16,528 bases of DNA from NCBI GenBank assembly GCA_016926985.1, contig JAFGNO010000216.1, positions 1 to 16,528 of the forward strand, read 5' to 3'. Numbering within the stretch: position 1 is the stretch's first letter; the number at the start of each line of letters is the position of its first letter. Under the pieces are notes generated by a model, which saw only the letters and a list, made by a program, of their open reading frames with translations, searched no databases and had not been told where the DNA came from. Shown here in pieces: positions 8,495-14,640 of this stretch. Source of the DNA: Anaerolineae bacterium (GTDB lineage: Bacteria > Chloroflexota > Anaerolineae > Aggregatilineales > UBA3940). A program made the position numbers and the translations under genes.

Positions 8495-8523
8495 TACTCT
8501 TTGTTTACGCAAGAAGTGATGCA

Positions 8524-9306
8524 ATGAAAAAACATACCGATTCCCTACCCCGCGCCAATATTTTGGGTATAGGGGTAACAGCCATAAATCTGTCCACCAC
8601 TGTCAGTGTGTTGCTGAAATGCATTGCTGATCGTCAGAAGACCGCGGTAGTCCTCAGCCCGGCCTTTACTCTGACTTATGCCCGGCAACATGAGTATTTC
8701 AGGGAGATTATAAATCAGGCAGAACTGGTGCTTCCTGATGGCGTGCCAATCGCGCTGGTATGCAGATTGCAGGGACACAGGGAGGTTGGGCGAGTTTGTG
8801 GGCGTGACCTGATGCTGGCGCTGAGCGCTGCTTCACGCGAGCATCATTACACTCACTACTTTTATGGTGGTGATGATGGTGTGGCAGAGGAACTCCAGAC
8901 AGAGATGAAGCGGCGCTATCCCGGCCTGCAAATTGCAGGAACATATTCGCCGCCATACCGGACGCTGACTGATGAGGAAAAGCGCGAAATCACTGACAGG
9001 ATTAACCGTGCCAATCCGGATATTGTATGGGTGGGGCTGGGAAGTCCCAAACAGGACATCTGGATTGCTGAACATCATGACAGCATCAATGCGCCGGTGA
9101 TGATAGGAGTTGGCGCTGCTTTTGATTTCCATGCCGGGCGCAAGCCATCAGCACCTGAATGGATGCAGCGCATAGCGCTGGAATGGCTTTTCCGCCTGAT
9201 GTTAGAGCCCCGGCGATTATGGCGTCGATACCTGATTTACAATCTGTTGTTCCTGTTTTATCTCGGTTTGCAGGCAACCGGCATACGCCGCTGGGAAGTG
9301 CAATAG
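8524..9306 (+). CDS. WecB/TagA/CpsF-family glycosyltransferase
   Basis: This 260-residue protein has the conserved blocks of the WecB/TagA/CpsF family (GT26). These are an N-terminal ILGIGVTAINL segment, the conserved Asp72 in LPDGVP, VGLGSPKQDIW at residues 170-180, GVGAAFDFHAG, and the C-terminal APEWMQRIALEW followed by LEPRRLWRRY. Family members move N-acetylmannosamine or N-acetylmannosaminuronic acid, or a related sugar, onto a lipid-linked N-acetylglucosamine at the inner face of the membrane. The hydrophobic and basic C-terminus (YLIYNLLFLFYLGL) fits membrane attachment. The usual ADG is PDG here. Its presence is the strongest hint that the glycan is built on an undecaprenyl-type lipid carrier. 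It begins 29 bases after the preceding stop and has only a weak ribosome site (AAGAAGTGATGCA before ATG 8524). Confidence 0.9.
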   Translation: MKKHTDSLPRANILGIGVTAINLSTTVSVLLKCIADRQKTAVVLSPAFTLTYARQHEYFREIINQAELVLPDGVPIALVCRLQGHREVGRVCGRDLMLALSAASREHHYTHYFYGGDDGVAEELQTEMKRRYPGLQIAGTYSPPYRTLTDEEKREITDRINRANPDIVWVGLGSPKQDIWIAEHHDSINAPVMIGVGAAFDFHAGRKPSAPEWMQRIALEWLFRLMLEPRRLWRRYLIYNLLFLFYLGLQATGIRRWEVQ

Positions 9307-9342
9307 CCACTTGCAGCAGGCAATTACCAGATTGTCCGCAAA

Positions 9343-9365
9343 ACAACATGCATGATACATGTTGT
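9343..9365. repeat. Perfect 8-bp inverted repeat in the gap before the GT-C gene
   Basis: ACAACATG (9343-9350) and CATGTTGT (9358-9365) are exact complements separated by seven bases. No T-tract follows on either strand, so a Rho-independent terminator is unlikely. It lies in the 89-base gap between two co-directional genes and ends 30 bases before ATG 9396. It could be an operator or a messenger hairpin that lowers read-through or translation; nothing in the sequence decides between these. Confidence 0.4.
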
Positions 9366-9395
9366 ATTCTCAAAATCACGCTGGGGTCCAGGTAA

Positions 9396-11636
9396 ATGAG
9401 AGTCAGACTGACCGGTTTCGACCGCTATCGTATAGCCTTGCTTGTACTGATTGCTATTAAGCTCGTGCTAGGCCTGAACACGATATTTGCAACGCGATTA
9501 TGGATTGGTCATGAAGATGATTTCTTCAGGGTCATGCGCTTTATTACGACAGACGGACGCTTACCAATTGTAAGTGATTATCCTGATCGCATTACGGCTG
9601 ATTTGGCCCAGGCGACACAACCTCCTCTTTACTACCTGATTGGTTACCCGGTAGTGCTGCTGTTTGATGACGGGCAACCAGTCCCCCCACCCCAGCCTCC
9701 CTCTATCGTCTGTGATGCTTACAGGCGCATTCATTATCCCCTTGATCCCTGGCCACCCCAGGGAACACAGATCGCAGCTTATGCGCTCCGGCTCCTGAAC
9801 CTGCTGTTTGCCACAAGCACGGCGCTGCTCACATACGGCGCTGGAACCCTGCTGTTCCCGCAGCACAAGACTGTGGCGCTCATAGGAGCCGCGTTTATTG
9901 CTTTCGAGCCGCGCACATACGAATTGAGCACCACAATCAACATTGATTCCCTCGTGCTGCTGCTGAGCAGCATTAATCTGTATTTTGCGGCACGCCTGAT
10001 AAGCACTCTCCGCCTAACGTGGAAGGATGTAGGCGGGCTGGTAATCACGGCCCTGCTTGCCATACTTGCCAAACCAAACGGATGGGCCGTCGTACTGGCT
10101 ACTGTGGCCGTGATCATGGTTGTGATGGTGCCGCAGATACAGCGTAAACGCTGGGATTCGCTGCGCAATCTGAGCATCATCGGGCTGGGGCTGCTTGTAA
10201 TGATTTTTCTGGTGGGGCTGTATAATCTTTCGGCCTATGGCAGCGTCGTTGGGCGTTACGAGGGCATAATAGAGCAGCTGACCGATAATACACAGCTTGC
10301 GTTTTCAGCATCACTTGCTGGAGCGGTATTCAATGACACGAAGCTAGATTACCGGAGCGCGTTCCCGATACAACGGGAGAAGGCGCTGCTCCTTTACGTT
10401 GGCGTGACACTGGCTGCATTGGGAAGCGCTGCGCTTGCGGCGGTCGGGAGTATCCTGTGTAAGAATCGCATGGCCCTGTCTGCGATGGGCCTGTTGCTGG
10501 GCTACCTTGCCATCACAGTGATCATGGTGGTGCTGCGCAACAGCAATATCTCGCCGGTGAACCTCACCCAGGCGGTTGGCCCGGTACGCTACTATGTAAC
10601 AGGGCTGTCTGCCTGTGCGCTTCTGATGAGCCTGGGTTTTGAAGCAGTTACGCGGCACTTGATAGGGAAGTGGCTGCCAAAATGGGGCTGGATTGCCGGA
10701 GGAGCCTGGGCATTACTCTGGCTGGCGATTGTCGTATGGAACACGTTCGCGGGCGCCACTACGCCTGCTTTTGTCCTGGATGCGAGGGGGTTTGCAGAGG
10801 CAAACGCGCGGCCAGTCTATACGACTGAACACCACGAAAACATCATAACGCTTGCCTACACCACATCAGTCGAAGATGATGTCCTTGTGCTCGATATATA
10901 CAACACACTTGCTGAGAAGACATCTGAAAACCATATAATAGGCCGCATCGACCTTCTTGACGCTGGTGGAACGGCGGTCTCCTGTGAGTTTCTGCCCGCT
11001 GGAGGACTTCATCCGACCTGGCGCTGGGAGACCGATGACATTATTGCCAGCCAGGTTGTCGTGCCCAATTGCAGCTCAACGACACTTGAGCATCCATTTG
11101 ATATTGAATTAAGCTGGTATCGCCTGGATGGGAATGACCGAATCGACGTAGCATCAATGTCAACGGTTAGCTTAGGTCAAATGGAAACGGATTTGCCGCC
11201 AAGCGCCGGCTGCCACTCCAACCTGGGTGTTTTCGCGGATACCTTCCAGGTCGTGAAGTTTAATTCCCCGCCAACTGCTATTGCAGGTGAGTTTTATTTG
11301 CCATCGGTCAACTGGTATGTGCACCAAACCCTGGTTGATACCAATGTAGCACGATTCTATACGCTGACACATATTAACCAGGATGCGCAGTACGAGTGTC
11401 ATGGTATACCGCGATTACAAAATGATTCGTTCGAAACCTGGAACCGGGGGGAGGTTATATACTTTGATGAATGCAGATTCAGGTTCCCAAGAAATGCCCC
11501 GCCCGGAACCTATACGATAGCGGTACATATGACCGATAGTGAGGGTAACCCCCTGCCGGCCACCTCTGGTAATGGTCTATCTGAAAACGGCGGGATAACA
11601 GTAGGAAGTGTTGAACTGGAATCCGCACAGCCGTAA
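9396..11636 (+). CDS. Large GT-C-like membrane glycosyltransferase with an extracytoplasmic C-terminal domain
   Basis: This 746-residue protein has an N-terminal membrane half (about residues 10-455) with many hydrophobic spans. A first long loop begins with the acidic cluster GHEDD (38-42) and contains a QATQPPLYY segment. This arrangement, an acidic pair right after the first span and a P-P-L-Y-Y block before the second, is typical of GT-C enzymes of the GT39/PMT or ArnT-like group and of related DUF2142-type proteins, which use polyprenyl-phosphate sugars outside the membrane. After the last span (near GGAWALLWLAIVVW) come about 290 residues without membrane segments. They are rich in beta-type alternation and Asn/Thr/Gly, and end in a PPGTYTIAVHMTD...TVGSVEL pattern suggestive of an Ig-like or sugar-binding sandwich. 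Donor and acceptor are unknown. It may glycosylate the exported sulfated glycan or its anchor. The ATG at 9396 has a weak CAGGT ribosome site. Confidence 0.7.
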   Translation: MRVRLTGFDRYRIALLVLIAIKLVLGLNTIFATRLWIGHEDDFFRVMRFITTDGRLPIVSDYPDRITADLAQATQPPLYYLIGYPVVLLFDDGQPVPPPQPPSIVCDAYRRIHYPLDPWPPQGTQIAAYALRLLNLLFATSTALLTYGAGTLLFPQHKTVALIGAAFIAFEPRTYELSTTINIDSLVLLLSSINLYFAARLISTLRLTWKDVGGLVITALLAILAKPNGWAVVLATVAVIMVVMVPQIQRKRWDSLRNLSIIGLGLLVMIFLVGLYNLSAYGSVVGRYEGIIEQLTDNTQLAFSASLAGAVFNDTKLDYRSAFPIQREKALLLYVGVTLAALGSAALAAVGSILCKNRMALSAMGLLLGYLAITVIMVVLRNSNISPVNLTQAVGPVRYYVTGLSACALLMSLGFEAVTRHLIGKWLPKWGWIAGGAWALLWLAIVVWNTFAGATTPAFVLDARGFAEANARPVYTTEHHENIITLAYTTSVEDDVLVLDIYNTLAEKTSENHIIGRIDLLDAGGTAVSCEFLPAGGLHPTWRWETDDIIASQVVVPNCSSTTLEHPFDIELSWYRLDGNDRIDVASMSTVSLGQMETDLPPSAGCHSNLGVFADTFQVVKFNSPPTAIAGEFYLPSVNWYVHQTLVDTNVARFYTLTHINQDAQYECHGIPRLQNDSFETWNRGEVIYFDECRFRFPRNAPPGTYTIAVHMTDSEGNPLPATSGNGLSENGGITVGSVELESAQP

Positions 11637-11726
11637 AAACATGTACTGATAGTATGATGAGTTTGCTTTGTGTGGTAGAATTCCGCATTGATCGGTAATA
11701 TAGCCATATAGATTCCCTCGAGAACC

Positions 11727-11731
11727 AAAGG
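11727..11731 (+). promoter_or_regulatory. Shine-Dalgarno site that decides a TTG start
   Basis: AAAGG lies 7 bases before TTG 11739 in the 102-base gap after the GT-C gene. No in-frame ATG precedes the conserved glycosyltransferase N-terminus, so this site supports TTG as the true start. Confidence 0.6.
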
Positions 11732-11738
11732 TCAGCCA

Positions 11739-12644
11739 TTGTCGGAAAATCCCTATTTCAGCGTCATAATCCCCACTCACAATCGGCCCGAATCATTAAG
11801 TGTCTGCCTGCTGAGCCTGTGTAAACTGGACTATCCCACAGACAGATGGGAGGTCATTGTCGTTGACGATGGCAGTACGGTTGCACTCTCAGCAGTCTTT
11901 AAGCGCGTTGAACACCTGCTGCCTTTGAAGGCTCTGAGACAACAGGTGTCCCGCGGGCCTGCAGCCGCGCGCAATCTTGGAGCACAAAACGCGCGCGGGC
12001 ATTACCTGGTTTTTCTGGATGATGATTGTTTTGTCGATCCCCAGTGGCTGAAGAATTACGAAGCCTGCCTTAGCAAGCAGAAAAAAGAAGCCCTGGTGGG
12101 GGTATCGTTAAACCCCAATCCTGATGTTATTGGCGCACGCGTCTGGAGCCTCCTGGTGACGTTTCTCTACGAATACTGGCAGAACGTTTCGGGTAATATA
12201 CTGATTGCAATTACCAACAACTATGTAGTAGCGCGTGAGGCGTTCTTTGCGGCGGGCGCATTTGATACCGCGTTCCCACTGGCTGCCTCTGAGGACAGGG
12301 AATTCAGCTGGCGCTTTGTGGCGCACGGGTTTCGTATTGGGTTTAGCCCTGATGCGCAGGTATGGCATTCACAGCCCAATCTTGGGGTAAGCAGGTATCT
12401 AAAACTGCAATTTCGTTATGGTTATTATGCGAACCTGTTTCAAAAGAAACGAGACCCCAAAACGGTGAATGCGCTTTCAAAGCAGTTTGGCAGCGAATCA
12501 CGCCTGCGCTATGCCATCCATTTATTCCGTTTTGCTCGTAACAGGAATGTCGGTCTTATAGATACTGTGGTGCTTTTTTCCGGGCATATCGCGCACTTCC
12601 TGGGGCGAAAATATCACAGCCTTTCCAATCGGGCTTCTCAATAA
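11739..12644 (+). CDS. Glycosyltransferase family 2 (TTG start)
   Basis: This 301-residue GT-A enzyme begins with SVIIPTHNRPESL and continues with EVIVVDDGST, RGPAAARNLGA and the metal-binding LDDDC at residues 93-97, then FPLAASEDREFSWR with the presumed catalytic acid. It is a paralogue of the glycosyltransferase at 7607-8494, sharing the DYPxDxWE segment, the DDDC cluster and a WHxxxN segment near residue 210. It has no membrane span; a weakly hydrophobic stretch near residue 275 (DTVVLFSGHIAHFL) may touch the membrane. TTG 11739 is taken as the start because of the AAAGG site 7 bases upstream. The stop codon overlaps the next start by one base (TAATG), so it is coupled to the methyltransferase. 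The sugar specificity is not readable. Confidence 0.85.
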   Translation: MSENPYFSVIIPTHNRPESLSVCLLSLCKLDYPTDRWEVIVVDDGSTVALSAVFKRVEHLLPLKALRQQVSRGPAAARNLGAQNARGHYLVFLDDDCFVDPQWLKNYEACLSKQKKEALVGVSLNPNPDVIGARVWSLLVTFLYEYWQNVSGNILIAITNNYVVAREAFFAAGAFDTAFPLAASEDREFSWRFVAHGFRIGFSPDAQVWHSQPNLGVSRYLKLQFRYGYYANLFQKKRDPKTVNALSKQFGSESRLRYAIHLFRFARNRNVGLIDTVVLFSGHIAHFLGRKYHSLSNRASQ

Positions 12645-13450
12645 TGTCGATAATGAACAGGCTTCTCAAAGCTGTCCAGCGCAACTACAAACACTGGGCA
12701 TGGATCCTGCCTTCGCGTCACTACCCATATCCTGTTCGCGGTAGTCGGATTTTTCTGAATATCGCCGAATCATGGATGATGCTGGCGCGCCTTTTGTGCT
12801 GCTATGAAATCGAGAAACACAGAGCGCTTGAGTCTTTTCTGCGACCGGGTGATGTGTTCATCGATATTGGCGCTAATAAAGGGGATTTTTCGCTGCTGGC
12901 TGCTCGCCTCGTTGGGCAGAATGGGCAGGTATTAGCATTTGAACCTGAGCCGACAAATTGCCACTGGGTACAGAAAAGCATTACTCTGAACGGGTATACC
13001 AACATCGCCCTGTACACCATAGCGCTCAGTGACAAGGCTGATATGGCAACCCTGTATATTGGAGAGAAAAGCGGGTGGCATACCCTGATACCGGGCCAAC
13101 GTCATCGTGATAAAGGGACAATTTCCGTTAAAACCAGAACGCTGGATGACTGCCTGCGCGAACAGGGCGTGCTTGATTCTGTCAATGTGATCAAAATTGA
13201 TGTTGAGGGCGCGGAAATGAGCGTGCTGCAGGGCGCCAGTGAAACTCTGGCACGCAATCGCGATCTGATTGTGCTGCTTGATATTCATCCTCAGTTGGGA
13301 GTTTCTCCTGAGGCCGTTTGTGCTTTTCTCAGGGAACGGGACTTTCAGCTGTTTGCTGAGGAATATCCATTCTTAACGCCTGTTTCAGATTGTTCAGCGA
13401 TGTACTCGATCATTGCGAAACGAACCGCGCCCCCACCGCTCTCCGGGTGA
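12644..13450 (+). CDS. FkbM-family SAM-dependent methyltransferase
   Basis: This 268-residue protein has the class I methyltransferase glycine motif FIDIGANKGDF at residues 72-82 and the acidic ribose-binding residue in AFEPEP (Glu100). It also has the family-typical IKIDVEGAEMSVLQG block, followed by LDIHP. FkbM proteins methylate hydroxyl groups, commonly on sugars of glycans, glycolipids and polyketides. Here O-methylation of the locus's glycan is the natural inference, which would cap or tailor the chain together with the sulfate groups. The first 60 residues, before the SAM fold, are basic and aromatic (for example YKHWAWILPSRHYPYP). It overlaps the preceding glycosyltransferase by one base and is the last complete gene of the block. 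The Rho-independent terminator lies 160 bases downstream. Confidence 0.88.
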   Translation: MSIMNRLLKAVQRNYKHWAWILPSRHYPYPVRGSRIFLNIAESWMMLARLLCCYEIEKHRALESFLRPGDVFIDIGANKGDFSLLAARLVGQNGQVLAFEPEPTNCHWVQKSITLNGYTNIALYTIALSDKADMATLYIGEKSGWHTLIPGQRHRDKGTISVKTRTLDDCLREQGVLDSVNVIKIDVEGAEMSVLQGASETLARNRDLIVLLDIHPQLGVSPEAVCAFLRERDFQLFAEEYPFLTPVSDCSAMYSIIAKRTAPPPLSG

Positions 13451-13501
13451 TTCAGTACGGAAGGGCTGTCACAGGGCCCGGGCGCTGAAAGTGCTGACGC
13501 C

Positions 13502-13538
13502 CCCCGCTGCTACTGCCCGGTAACGCATAACAGCGGGG
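13502..13538. repeat. 8-bp inverted repeat downstream of the methyltransferase gene
   Basis: CCCCGCTG (13502-13509) and CAGCGGGG (13531-13538) are exact complements with 21 bases between them. No U-run follows directly, so it is not a classical terminator, but it may stabilise the 3' end of the long transcript. Confidence 0.4.
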
Positions 13539-13610
13539 ATTCTAGATCATATTTTGCGGAGCGCAGAGGGGCTGATAGTGGTGATAAACTATATCATCGC
13601 CAATCCTGTG

Positions 13611-13635
13611 GGTGGGGACAAAACCCCCACCTTTT
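13611..13635 (+). terminator. Rho-independent terminator closing the glycan block
   Basis: GGTGGGG (13611-13617) pairs with CCCCACC (13625-13631) across a seven-base loop (ACAAAAC) and is followed at once by TTTT (13632-13635). The stem is GC-rich with no mismatch. It lies 160 bases after the methyltransferase stop, in the right orientation to end the plus-strand block. Confidence 0.7.
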
Positions 13636-13726
13636 CTCAGCACCCAGAGGACGGGAATCAGCGCACAGCGCTATTGAGAGCGGGCGCACCGAAAACCGAT
13701 ATAGCCGGCCTCGTTATCCGGATTGC

Positions 13727-14026
13727 TCCTGGAGCGAAAGGCGGCGGCCCATTCACAGCCGGGATGTGCAGCGGCTGGTGCGGGTGGCCGCACAGAAGGC
13801 CGGCATCCGACGCAATGTCACGCCGCACACACTGCGCCACACGTTTGCGACGCGCGTCTTGCAGCAAAGTGGGGCAGACCTGGCTACGTTATCTGCGTGA
13901 GTACCAACACAGGCGGGTCACAATGTAAAGTAAACAGTCTGAGGTGTTGATGAACTAAAACAATACACCGCCCGCTACCTGCATCCGGAACGTGAGGGCG
14001 TGGCGGCGATGGTGGAGGAGTTGTAA
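13727..14026 (+). pseudogene. Tyrosine recombinase/integrase C-terminal remnant
   Basis: A frame that no intact ORF covers reads ERRRPIHSRDVQRLVR, then a VTPHTLRHTFATRVLQQSGA block (13820-13879), then LATLSA and a stop at 13898-13900. HTLRHTFAT is the H-x-x-R active-site signature of XerC/XerD-type tyrosine recombinases. The same frame resumes after two more stops (13931 and 13940 regions) as TARYLHPEREGVAAMVEEL up to the TAA at 14024-14026, a typical integrase C-terminus. About 24 codons separate LSA from TARYLHP where roughly 10 are expected, and the GHxxVxT region with the catalytic Tyr is scrambled. The protein is therefore interrupted by three stops and an apparent short insertion, and its N-terminal two thirds are missing. 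Base composition is G+C-rich, unlike the glycan genes just upstream. It cannot be functional as it stands. Confidence 0.75.
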
Positions 14027-14049
14027 GTCAATGATCAGTCCTGATTGAC
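14027..14049. repeat. Inverted repeat between recombinase remnant and Fur-family gene
   Basis: GTCAAT (14027-14032) and ATTGAC (14044-14049) are exact complements, and ATCAG/CTGAT inside can extend the pairing. It lies directly after the recombinase stop and 22 bases beyond the end of the minus-strand Fur-family gene. It could be a weak terminator for the latter, although no T-tract follows on the minus strand. Confidence 0.35.
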
Positions 14050-14071
14050 ATTTCCTTGCTCCAAAATCAGT

Positions 14072-14509
14072 CTATTCAGAAGTGCTGTTGACACATTCAC
14101 CACAAAAGCCATTAAAGACCAGATGATCGGTCTGAAGCTCAAAGTTGTGGCTGGCACGAAACTGCTGCACGAGTGGCTGTATAGCATTCCGGTCTACTGT
14201 AAATATCTTCCCGCAAGACAAACAAACAAGATGATGGTGTGTGGTATTGCTGGGGATGCTATATACCTTACCTACGCCTGCCAGATCAGCGCGCACCACT
14301 AATCCAACTTCGATAAGCACTGCCAGGGCACGATAAACCGTGGACCGATCGATTGATGGATCTAGTTCGGCAACTTCACTCTGGATGGCCGCGATCGTTG
14401 CGTGGCCACCCAGCGCACAAACTGCGTCCAGGACAATCAAGCGTTGCATGGTCACCCGATATCCCCTGGCCCGGAGTTTGCTGACGTAGTCTTTGGTTTC
14501 GTGAGTCAC
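14072..14509 (-). CDS. Fur-family metal-responsive transcriptional repressor
   Basis: From a GTG at 14509 this is a 145-residue protein, the usual Fur-family size. Residues 1-80 form the winged helix: SKLRARGYRVTMQR, then a HATIAAI segment and the recognition-helix RSTVYRAL at 56-63. The C-terminal part holds the dimerisation and metal domain, with HHHLVCLSCGK (His91-93, Cys96, Cys99) and FCGEC (Cys136, Cys139), the two CxxC pairs that bind structural zinc. A longer frame from TTG 14572 or ATG 14548/14545 exists, but those codons lie in or upstream of an extended -10 promoter at 14547-14555. AGCAGG precedes the GTG with a 6-base gap, so GTG is preferred. It is divergent from a CDF metal exporter, pointing to a zinc- or similar metal-sensing role; Fur, Zur, Mur and PerR cannot be told apart here. 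Confidence 0.85.
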   Translation of the reverse strand: MTHETKDYVSKLRARGYRVTMQRLIVLDAVCALGGHATIAAIQSEVAELDPSIDRSTVYRALAVLIEVGLVVRADLAGVGKVYSIPSNTTHHHLVCLSCGKIFTVDRNAIQPLVQQFRASHNFELQTDHLVFNGFCGECVNSTSE

Positions 14510-14546
14510 ATAGCACCTGCTGTCTTCTGCTTCTAACGTGTGCATC

Positions 14547-14555
14547 ATTATAACA
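14547..14555 (-). promoter_or_regulatory. Extended -10 promoter of the Fur-family gene
   Basis: The minus strand reads TGTTATAAT, a perfect TATAAT with the extended TGn. The -35 candidate TTATTG, 17 bases further upstream (14570-14575), is poor, as is common with extended -10 promoters. Transcription would begin near 14540, about 30 bases before GTG 14509. Confidence 0.55.
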
Positions 14556-14573
14556 ATTGCATTTTGTCGCAAT
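14556..14573. promoter_or_regulatory. Candidate operator: inverted repeat in the divergent promoter region
   Basis: ATTGC (14556-14560) and GCAAT (14569-14573) are exact complements around eight bases. The element lies between the -10 and -35 of the Fur-family gene and about 70 bases upstream of the CDF gene start, where a repressor could control both. The size fits Fur-family operators, but the sequence does not match a box I can name. Confidence 0.4.
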
Positions 14574-14630
14574 AAGCTAAGTTTTAAGTGAATGCTGTTA
14601 TGGTATGGTACTAAGCAATTCGATGTTGAT

Positions 14631-14635
14631 AGGAG
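14631..14635 (+). promoter_or_regulatory. Shine-Dalgarno site that decides the CDF gene start
   Basis: AGGAG sits 5 bases before ATG 14641. An in-frame ATG at 14605 would add 12 residues but lacks such a site, and the His-rich N-terminus typical of the family begins directly at 14641. Confidence 0.7.
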
Positions 14636-14640
14636 TAATC

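Noticed and set aside
11637..11738. Possible promoter (TAGAAT near 11675) in the gap before the third glycosyltransferase
   Set aside because: No -35 element at a suitable distance was found, so it is not listed as a promoter.
13554..13928. Plus-strand open frame of 124 codons across the recombinase remnant
   Set aside because: It runs through the terminator at 13611-13635, and its product is unrelated to the recombinase motifs, which lie in another frame.
14510..14572. Longer start for the Fur-family protein (TTG 14572, ATG 14548 or 14545)
   Set aside because: These codons fall in or upstream of the extended -10 promoter, and the added residues precede the normal N-terminus of the family. 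This remains uncertain if a promoter exists further upstream.
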